DNA of 64,000 nucleotides from an uncultured Anaeromusa sp. (GTDB lineage: Bacteria; Bacillota; Negativicutes; Anaeromusales; Anaeromusaceae). The stretch is taken from the NCBI RefSeq assembly GCF_963668665.1, contig NZ_OY764902.1, forward strand, positions 2,111,501 through 2,175,500, written 5' to 3'. The position numbers and the translations under genes were made by a program. Shown here one piece after another: positions 58,100-64,000 of the stretch. Each line of letters begins with the position of its first letter. Within the stretch, counting starts at the first letter, position 1. A model generated the notes under the pieces. The model worked only from the letters and a program-made list of their open reading frames with translations. It had not been told where the DNA came from and ran no database searches.

Positions 58100-58767
58100 A
58101 AAAAGACAAGCGTTGCTCATTGGCGGAAGCGGCAGCCCTGGTACAAGACGGTATGACGGTTATGGTTGGCGGCTTTCTTGGCGTAGGCACGCCGGAAGCG
58201 TTAATCGACGCCCTTGTGGACCGAAAGGTCCGCAAACTGACGCTAATTGCAAATGACACGTCCTTTGTAGATAAAGGCGTGGGCAAGCTGATTGCCGCGG
58301 GATGTGTGGAAAAGGTCATTGCTTCTCATATCGGCACGAATGGAGAAACAGGACGGCAATATTTGGCTGGAGAATTGAGCGTGGAATTGGTGCCCCAAGG
58401 CACGCTGGCTGAGCGGATTCGCTGTGGCGGCGCCGGCTTGGGAGGCGTTTTGACGCCGGTAGGGCTGGGGACTGTGGTGGAGGAAGGGAAAAAGAAGATT
58501 GTTTCAGGAAGACGTGAATATTTGTTGGAGCTTCCTTTGCGGGCGGAGGTAGCTTTGCTTCAAGCCCGCCGCGCAGATACGTATGGGAATCTTATATATG
58601 ACCAAACAGCGCGCAACTTTAATCCGTTGATGGCTTTGGCGGCGGATGTAGTAGCGGTGCTCGCAGAGGAAGTGACTCCGGTAGGAGCTTTATTGCCGGA
58701 TTCGGTAGCGACCCCGGGTATTGTCGTGGACTATGTGGTTGCGGGAGGAAAAGATAATGGATGCTAA
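58096..58767 (+). CDS. Acetoacetate/butyrate-type CoA-transferase subunit A
   Basis: A 223-residue alpha subunit from the ATG at 58096 (GGAGGGAGGA upstream). MTVMVGGFLGVGTPEALIDA and LLELPLRAEVALLQARRADTYGN are family blocks. It pairs with the next gene to move CoA onto acetoacetate, using acetyl-CoA or butyryl-CoA as donor. It overlaps the BKACE stop by four bases. Confidence 0.93.
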   Translation: MKKDKRCSLAEAAALVQDGMTVMVGGFLGVGTPEALIDALVDRKVRKLTLIANDTSFVDKGVGKLIAAGCVEKVIASHIGTNGETGRQYLAGELSVELVPQGTLAERIRCGGAGLGGVLTPVGLGTVVEEGKKKIVSGRREYLLELPLRAEVALLQARRADTYGNLIYDQTARNFNPLMALAADVVAVLAEEVTPVGALLPDSVATPGIVVDYVVAGGKDNGC

Positions 58768-59410
58768 AACCCGCATAGCCCGACGCGTGGCGTTGGAAAT
58801 GACCGATGGCGATGTGGTGAATCTGGGTATTGGCTTGCCGACGCAGGTAGTGCATTATTTGCCGGTAGGCGTAGAAGTGATGGTACAGTCGGAAAACGGT
58901 TTTGTCGGTTTGGGGGCTGTAGGGAAGCAGGAAGCCAATCTGGTAGATGCGGGCGGGCAGCCTGCTGGTCTGGTACCGGGAGCGGCTATGTTTGACAGCG
59001 CCATGTCCTTTGCTCTAATTCGGGGCGGTCATGTTGATGTGACGGTTCTGGGCGGGTTGGAAGTGGACCAAGAAGGAAATTTGGCCAACTGGATGGTGCC
59101 TGGACAACGCGTGCCCGGCATGGGAGGCGCTATGGATTTGGTAAGCGGCGCCCGTAAGGTGATTGTAGCGATGGAACATTGCACGAAAAAAGGGCAGCCT
59201 AAGATTTTGCAGCAGTGTACGCTGCCTTTGACAGGCCGTCAGGTTGTGGATGTCTTGGTAACGGAGCTGGCTGTTTTTTCCTGGAGTGTTGCAGGCATGT
59301 TGCTGCAGGAGCTGGCGCCGGATGTAACGGTGGAGGATGTGCGCGCGAAGACGATGGCAGAATTTTTAGTGTCGCCGAATTTGCAGACGATGAAAGGGGC
59401 AATGATATGA
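58757..59410 (+). CDS. Acetoacetate/butyrate-type CoA-transferase subunit B
   Basis: A 217-residue beta subunit from the ATG at 58757 (GGGAGG upstream), overlapping subunit A by 11 bases. The catalytic glutamate is in [15 protein letters not shown], and [14 protein letters not shown] is the N-terminal loop. With subunit A it activates acetoacetate released by BKACE to acetoacetyl-CoA. Confidence 0.94.
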   Translation: MDAKTRIARRVALEMTDGDVVNLGIGLPTQVVHYLPVGVEVMVQSENGFVGLGAVGKQEANLVDAGGQPAGLVPGAAMFDSAMSFALIRGGHVDVTVLGGLEVDQEGNLANWMVPGQRVPGMGGAMDLVSGARKVIVAMEHCTKKGQPKILQQCTLPLTGRQVVDVLVTELAVFSWSVAGMLLQELAPDVTVEDVRAKTMAEFLVSPNLQTMKGAMI

Positions 59411-60597
59411 GCAGAGAACGAGAAGCGGTTATTGTCAGCGCAGTACGCACTCCTGTCGGCTCCTTTCAAGGAGCATTGGCGACGTTGAGTGCGGTGGAAT
59501 TGGGCGGTATGGTGATCAAAGAAGCGGTGCGTCGCGCTGGGGTAGCGCCGGAGTTGGTCGAAGAAATTATTTTTGGACAAGTCCTGCAGGCGGGGCAAGG
59601 TCAGAATCCGGCTCGTCAGGCGGCGCTTAAAGCCGGCTTATCTACGGAAGCAGCGGCCTGCACTATCAATAAAGTGTGCGGTTCCGGACTCAAAAGCGTC
59701 AATTTAGCGGCGCAGGCCATTGCGGCTGGCGATGCGGACATTGTTGTGGCCGGAGGCATGGAAAGCATGTCGAATGCGCCGTACTTACTGGACCATCGGG
59801 CACGTAGCGGCTGCCGCATGGGGCACGGGCAAACGAGGGATGTTATGATACAAGACGGCCTTTGGTGCGCCTTTAATGACTATCATATGGGGATTACCGC
59901 GGAAAATGTGGCTAAACACTATGGGATCAGCCGTTTGGAGCAGGACGAGCTGGCGGCGGCTTCTCAGGCCAAAGCGGCAGCGGCGCAAGACCAAGGCGCT
60001 TTTGCGGCGGAGCTGATGCCTGTAGAAATTGTGGGACGCAAAGGAACGACTCTTGTAGAGCGTGACGAGCATCCGCGGTCTGAAACAACAATGGAAACCT
60101 TGCAGCGGCTTAAACCGGCTTTTTTGGACGGCGGTACGGTTACTGCAGGCAATGCTTCGGGTCTCAATGACGGAGCGGCGGCACTGGTGGTGATGAGCCG
60201 CTCGAAAGCCGATTCTTTGGGGTTACGGCCCTTGGCTCGTATTCTTTCTTATGGCGATGGCGGTGTAGAGCCGGGCATGATGGGCATGGGCCCTGTGCCG
60301 GCAACGCGGCAGGCTTTGGCGAAGGCGGGGCTGGAGGTGCGGGACTTAGAGCTTATTGAAGCAAACGAAGCATTTGCGGCGCAAAGCTTAGCCGTGGCCA
60401 AAGAGTTGGGCTTTGCACCGGAGAAAGTCAATGTTCATGGCGGCGCCATTGCATTAGGGCATCCTATCGGCGCCAGCGGCGCTCGGATTTTGACAACATT
60501 GATTCATGCACTGCATAGGCATAATAAAAAGATTGGCCTGGCGACTCTTTGCGTAGGCGGCGGGCAAGGCGTGGCGACAATTATAGAGCGAGAATAA
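59407..60597 (+). CDS. Acetyl-CoA C-acetyltransferase (thiolase)
   Basis: A 396-residue thiolase from the ATG at 59407, overlapping the previous stop (ATGA). The nucleophile Cys is in [42 protein letters not shown] and the base Cys in LCVGGGQG are all present. It would split acetoacetyl-CoA into two acetyl-CoA, or run in reverse. It closes the aminotransferase/BKACE/CoA-transferase pathway. A strong terminator follows. Confidence 0.96.
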   Translation: MSREREAVIVSAVRTPVGSFQGALATLSAVELGGMVIKEAVRRAGVAPELVEEIIFGQVLQAGQGQNPARQAALKAGLSTEAAACTINKVCGSGLKSVNLAAQAIAAGDADIVVAGGMESMSNAPYLLDHRARSGCRMGHGQTRDVMIQDGLWCAFNDYHMGITAENVAKHYGISRLEQDELAAASQAKAAAAQDQGAFAAELMPVEIVGRKGTTLVERDEHPRSETTMETLQRLKPAFLDGGTVTAGNASGLNDGAAALVVMSRSKADSLGLRPLARILSYGDGGVEPGMMGMGPVPATRQALAKAGLEVRDLELIEANEAFAAQSLAVAKELGFAPEKVNVHGGAIALGHPIGASGARILTTLIHALHRHNKKIGLATLCVGGGQGVATIIERE

Positions 60598-60610
60598 TCT
60601 TCCCATAAAG

Positions 60611-60660
60611 AGAAGGGCTGTGTTGAAACTTAGTTTCGGCACAGTCCCTTCTTTTTTTCT
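60611..60660 (+). terminator. Terminator of the aminotransferase-thiolase operon
   Basis: AAGGGCTGTG.. and GCACAGTCCCTT with an inner GAAAC/GTTTC stem, followed by CTTTTTTT. Confidence 0.9.
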
Positions 60661-60716
60661 TACAATATCAGAATTGAGAGGTTGAAACAGGAGGCACGGC
60701 AAGGGGGTGTGGATAA

Positions 60717-60816
60717 CGAACCGCGAAATACACGAAAGGGGCTTATAAGAGTATAAATACAGTCACGGCCGCCGCAGCCTCCGTCGTACCCTCTAGCGCC
60801 GTCGTACTCCTGTTCC
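60717..60816 (+). repeat. Dispersed intergenic repeat, copy 4, core deleted
   Basis: The left end CGAACCGCGAAATACACGAA joins almost directly to AAATACAGTCACGGCCGCCG and the CTCCTGTTC tail, so the long inverted core is missing. A further pyrimidine-rich stretch with the same tail motif (to about 60925) follows. The rest up to manC at 61049 has no gene. Confidence 0.75.
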
Positions 60817-61048
60817 ATCCGGCTTTTCTCTGTTAACTCTGGCCTTTCCTTTGCTTCTCTGTGTAAACCGTGCCCCCTAACCCTCCAGCGTGCCCTCCCG
60901 TGACTCTCGAGACTCTTGTTCAATCTCTTTGCTCTCAAAGGACCGCGCAGCGGTTTTTCTTAGCGGGAAGGAATTACCGCGGTTGGCGCAGAAAAGAATA
61001 AACTCAGATACAATTATTGGACAATTGTGGAAGGAGACTTCTTGTCAT

Positions 61049-62431
61049 ATGAAAATGGTGATTCTGGCCGGTGGCGGCGGGACCCGACTGTTTCCGCTAT
61101 CCCGGAAAACCATGCCTAAGCAATTTTTATCGTTGGGCACGGACAAATCCTTGCTGTGTCAGGCTGTCGGACGGCTGAAGGGGTTGGTCAAGCAGGAAGA
61201 TATTTTGGTAGTGACCAATCAGGAACAGCTGCATCATGTAAAAACGGAATTGGCTGTCTGTGGCGCGCCTAAGGCTCATATCGTGACTGAACCGGTGCCT
61301 CGTAATACAGCGCCGGCGATTGCCTTGGCGATGGCTTATTGCCGGGAGGAGCTGAACGCCGGCGACGATGAAGTGTTGCTTGTTTGCCCGGCGGATCACA
61401 TTATTCGACCGCCGGAGTCGTTTCAGCAGGCTGCGAAGGAAGGCGTGAAGGCGGCCAAGCTGGGTCATCTAGTAACTTTCGGCGTCCGGCCAGCCAAGGC
61501 GGAAACTGGCTATGGCTATATTCAGGCGGGAGAGTCTTGCGACGGCGGCTTTCGCGTGGAATCGTTCAAAGAAAAACCGGATGAAAAAACGGCCCAGGAG
61601 TATTTGGAAGCCGGCAATTACTACTGGAACTCCGGCATGTTTGCCTTTTCGATGGGTACGATGCGGCAAGAGTTTGCAGCGCATCAGCCGGATATTGCCG
61701 AGCTTTTAGCGCTTGATCTTGAGTCGCTGCGTGAACGCTTTGCAGAGATGCCGGATATCTCTATTGACTATGCCGTAGCGGAGAAATCAACGCAGGTGCT
61801 GACCATTCCGTTTGGCGGCTATTGGAATGATATTGGCTCATGGGATGCGATTTACGATGTGCTTCCGAAGGACGGCGACGGCAACGCCATAGCCGGAGAC
61901 TGTATGGCGCTGGATTGTAAAAATTCGCTGCTTTTAGGACGCAGCCGTCTGATTGCCGGGATTGGCCTGGAGGACGTGTTGGTTGTGGAAACCGACGATG
62001 TGATTTTGGTGGCAGGCAAGGGCGAGTCGCAAAAGGTAAAAGACTTAGTGGCGGAGCTGAAAAGCTTGGGCCGCAAGGAAGCGGAGGAACATACCACAGT
62101 GTATCGTCCTTGGGGGAGCTATAGCGTGCTGGGGGAAGGTCCTGGATATAAAATGAAGCGCATTGTAGTCAATCCCGGCGGCTGCCTGAGCTTGCAAATG
62201 CATTACCATCGCAGTGAGCATTGGATTGTTACAGGAGGAACCGCCAAGGTTACTGTGGGCGATGAGGTACGCATGGTGCATGAAAATGAAAGTATTTTCG
62301 TGCCTCAAAGCACCAAACATCGTTTGGAGAATCCAGGGAGGATCCCGCTGGCAATTATTGAAGTGCAAAACGGTAGCTATTTGGGCGAGGATGATATTGT
62401 CCGTTTTGAAGACGTTTACGGCAGGGCCTGA
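61049..62431 (+). CDS. manC: Mannose-1-phosphate guanylyltransferase/mannose-6-phosphate isomerase
   Basis: A 460-residue bifunctional enzyme from the ATG at 61049 (AAGGAG upstream). The nucleotidyltransferase half has [20 protein letters not shown] and [12 protein letters not shown]. The C-terminal cupin isomerase half has RPWGSYSVL and [19 protein letters not shown]. It makes GDP-mannose for surface polysaccharide. It is followed by a phosphomannomutase gene 32 bases downstream. Confidence 0.96.
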   Translation: MKMVILAGGGGTRLFPLSRKTMPKQFLSLGTDKSLLCQAVGRLKGLVKQEDILVVTNQEQLHHVKTELAVCGAPKAHIVTEPVPRNTAPAIALAMAYCREELNAGDDEVLLVCPADHIIRPPESFQQAAKEGVKAAKLGHLVTFGVRPAKAETGYGYIQAGESCDGGFRVESFKEKPDEKTAQEYLEAGNYYWNSGMFAFSMGTMRQEFAAHQPDIAELLALDLESLRERFAEMPDISIDYAVAEKSTQVLTIPFGGYWNDIGSWDAIYDVLPKDGDGNAIAGDCMALDCKNSLLLGRSRLIAGIGLEDVLVVETDDVILVAGKGESQKVKDLVAELKSLGRKEAEEHTTVYRPWGSYSVLGEGPGYKMKRIVVNPGGCLSLQMHYHRSEHWIVTGGTAKVTVGDEVRMVHENESIFVPQSTKHRLENPGRIPLAIIEVQNGSYLGEDDIVRFEDVYGRA

Positions 62432-62463
62432 ACAAGGCTAACTATAAAAAAGGAGGACTAGGC

Positions 62464-63837
62464 ATGAATTTGACGAAAGCAGCCTTCAAGGCTTATGACA
62501 TCCGGGGGCGGGTGCCGGAGGAATTGAACGAGGAGCTGGCGTACCGCGTGGGCCGAGTTTTTGCGCAAATGTATGCAGCGGAAAAAGTGGTAGTAGGGCG
62601 CGATGTGCGCTTGTCCAGTGAAAAACTCACTATAGCGCTTAGTGAGGGACTCAGCGACGGCGGCTGCGAGGTGCTGAATATCGGTTTGTGCGGCACGGAA
62701 ATGGTATATTTTGCGACGTCGCATCTTAAAGCGGACGGCGGCATTATGGTGACCGCCAGTCATAACCCGATGGACTACAATGGCCTGAAGCTGGTGCGCA
62801 AAGAATCGCGTCCCATTTCCGGCGATACGGGGCTTAAGGAAATTGCGCAGCGTGCTACCGAAGAAGAATGGAAGCATGAAGTGGAGCCGGGGAAAAGCAA
62901 AGGTTTTATCATGCCCAGGCTGATTATGGAGTCGTATATCCGGCATCTTTTGACGTATATCAACCGCATGAAGCTAAAACCGCTCAAAGTGGTAGTGAAT
63001 GCCGGCAACGGCTGCGCCGGTCCTGTTTTGGATGCCTTGGAGACTTGGCTGCCCTTGCAGTTCATCAAGGTAAACCATCGTCCGGACGGCAATTTTCCTA
63101 ACGGTATTCCGAACCCTTTGTTGATAGAAAATCGTGAGGCGACGGCGGCGGTAGTACGGGAGCACAAGGCGGATTTGGGCGTTGCTTGGGACGGCGATTT
63201 TGACCGCTGCTTTTTATTTGATGAGACAGGCGCGTTTATTGAAGGCTACTATATGGTGGGCTTTTTAGCGGAAGCTTTCTTGCGCAAGAATCCAGGGGCT
63301 AAAATCATTCATGACCCCCGCTTGACTTGGAACACTGTGGAAATGACGGAAGCTTTGGGCGGCGTGCCGGTGCTTTCCAAGAGCGGCCATGCTTTTATCA
63401 AAGAGCGCATGCGCTCTGAAGACGCCGTCTATGGCGGTGAAATGTCGGCGCATCATTATTTCAGAGACTTTGCGTACTGCGACAGCGGCATGATTCCTTG
63501 GCTGCTGGTGGTGGAGAGTATGTGCCTCACAGGTAAGCCGTTATCCGCGCTGGTGGCGGAGCGAGTGGCAAAATTCCCCTGCAGCGGTGAAATCAATCGG
63601 CGAGTGGCGGACGGCAAGGAAGTCATTAGTCGTATTGAAAGCGCCTATGCAGTTGGCGAAGCCCAAGTGGACTACACTGACGGCATTAGCATTGAATATG
63701 AGAAGTGGCGCTTCAATGTGCGCATGTCCAATACGGAGCCGGTGCTGCGTCTCAATGTGGAAACAAGAAGCGATGCAGCGCTGCTGGAAGCCAAGACCCA
63801 GGAACTGTTGGCCTTAATTGGCGGCGAGCCTGCATAA
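62464..63837 (+). CDS. manB: Phosphomannomutase/phosphoglucomutase
   Basis: A 457-residue alpha-D-phosphohexomutase. The N-terminal [20 protein letters not shown] is typical; the phosphoserine loop is [12 protein letters not shown]; the metal loop is WDGDFDRCF; the sugar loop [10 protein letters not shown] favours mannose/glucose; the phosphate-binding [15 protein letters not shown] ends the protein. It interconverts mannose-6-phosphate and mannose-1-phosphate for manC. Confidence 0.96.
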   Translation: MNLTKAAFKAYDIRGRVPEELNEELAYRVGRVFAQMYAAEKVVVGRDVRLSSEKLTIALSEGLSDGGCEVLNIGLCGTEMVYFATSHLKADGGIMVTASHNPMDYNGLKLVRKESRPISGDTGLKEIAQRATEEEWKHEVEPGKSKGFIMPRLIMESYIRHLLTYINRMKLKPLKVVVNAGNGCAGPVLDALETWLPLQFIKVNHRPDGNFPNGIPNPLLIENREATAAVVREHKADLGVAWDGDFDRCFLFDETGAFIEGYYMVGFLAEAFLRKNPGAKIIHDPRLTWNTVEMTEALGGVPVLSKSGHAFIKERMRSEDAVYGGEMSAHHYFRDFAYCDSGMIPWLLVVESMCLTGKPLSALVAERVAKFPCSGEINRRVADGKEVISRIESAYAVGEAQVDYTDGISIEYEKWRFNVRMSNTEPVLRLNVETRSDAALLEAKTQELLALIGGEPA

Positions 63838-63845
63838 TAAAATGA

Positions 63846-63888
63846 AAATGCCCTTGTCAGCTTTGAAGGCTGATAAGGGCATTTTTTT
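63846..63888 (+). terminator. Terminator of manC-manB
   Basis: AATGCCCTTGTCAGC and GCTGATAAGGGCATT form a long stem followed by TTTTTT, 9 bases after the stop. Confidence 0.92.
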
Positions 63889-63908
63889 ACTATACTAGAT
63901 TTATAAAA

Positions 63909-64000
63909 CGAACCGCGAAATACACGAAAAACGCGAAAGTTTTTTTCCGGGCCAGGAGCTTTTGTACAAACGGCGGCATAACTGTATTTGAGAGAAGATT
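63909..64000 (+). repeat. Dispersed intergenic repeat, copy 5, cut by window edge
   Basis: It begins CGAACCGCGAAATACACGAA, continues with the CCAGGAGCTTTTGTACAAAC block and stops inside the outer arm (TATTTGAGAGAAGATT) at the window end. Confidence 0.8.

Noticed and set aside
55936..60597. Classical lysine-fermentation (kam/kdd/kce/kal) operon
   Set aside because: kamA, kamD, kamE, kdd and kal are absent, an aminotransferase is present instead, and the BKACE lacks the Kce amino-binding Glu14.

Overview
The window reads as chromosome of an anaerobic, amino-acid- and pyruvate-metabolising diderm Firmicute, most likely a Negativicutes (Sporomusaceae/Veillonellales type). Reasons: five T-box transcripts with Firmicute-type promoters, LytS/LytTR signalling, ferredoxin-linked pyruvate metabolism, a selenium/molybdenum hydroxylase accessory cluster, and at the same time an AsmA/TamB-like protein and a TRAP-type binding lipoprotein that fit a Gram-negative envelope. 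No phage, plasmid, CRISPR, tRNA or rRNA gene was seen. The species is not identified.

Layout. 1-7.6 kb: a truncated sodium:solute symporter behind a T-box with two terminator modules, an Lrp/LysE exporter pair, a LysR/DMT divergent pair, ccdA-tlpA, a MarR/cupin pair and a PhnA-type zinc-ribbon gene. 7.8-11.4 kb: thiamine thiazole operon thiS-thiF-thiG-thiH-tenI. 11.4-21.6 kb: a pyruvate block with an Ile-type T-box, a sigma54 activator, pyruvate:ferredoxin oxidoreductase, a LytS/LytTR pair and a CstA/BtsT-type carrier whose upstream region has three LytTR-like direct repeats. 22-28.3 kb: a BASS-family carrier under a Val-type T-box, PhzF, a hydrolase, a DUF362 ferredoxin-like gene behind a MerR-type promoter, and an aromatic-acid-exporter-like protein. 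28.4-33.7 kb: c-di-GMP signalling with an orphan TRAP binding lipoprotein. 33.7-39.4 kb: an ABC exporter, then two Trp-type T-boxes in series and a complete mannose-family PTS with an embedded acetyltransferase. 39.5-50.9 kb: cupins, a nucleoid-associated protein, an AsmA-like protein, a glycosyltransferase, an HD-GYP-like protein, threonine aldolase, small exported proteins and an old-yellow-enzyme-type oxidoreductase. 51-52.4 kb: a second BASS carrier under an Ile-type T-box. 53-55.8 kb: yqeB, split xdhC and LysR. 55.9-60.6 kb: an aminotransferase, BKACE, CoA-transferase and thiolase operon that would turn a beta-keto acid plus acetyl-CoA into an acyl-CoA and acetyl-CoA. 61-63.8 kb: GDP-mannose synthesis (manC, manB). 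A family of about 290-bp intergenic repeats with a large inverted core occurs five times.

The most notable theme is regulatory. Six T-box elements sit in 64 kb, yet none precedes an aminoacyl-tRNA synthetase or a classical amino-acid biosynthesis gene. They control a symporter, two paralogous BASS carriers with different specifiers (Val, Ile), a sigma54 activator/PFOR unit, and a sugar-type PTS (Trp). This suggests uptake or metabolism of amino-acid precursors or conjugates, such as 2-oxo acids, controlled by tRNA charging.
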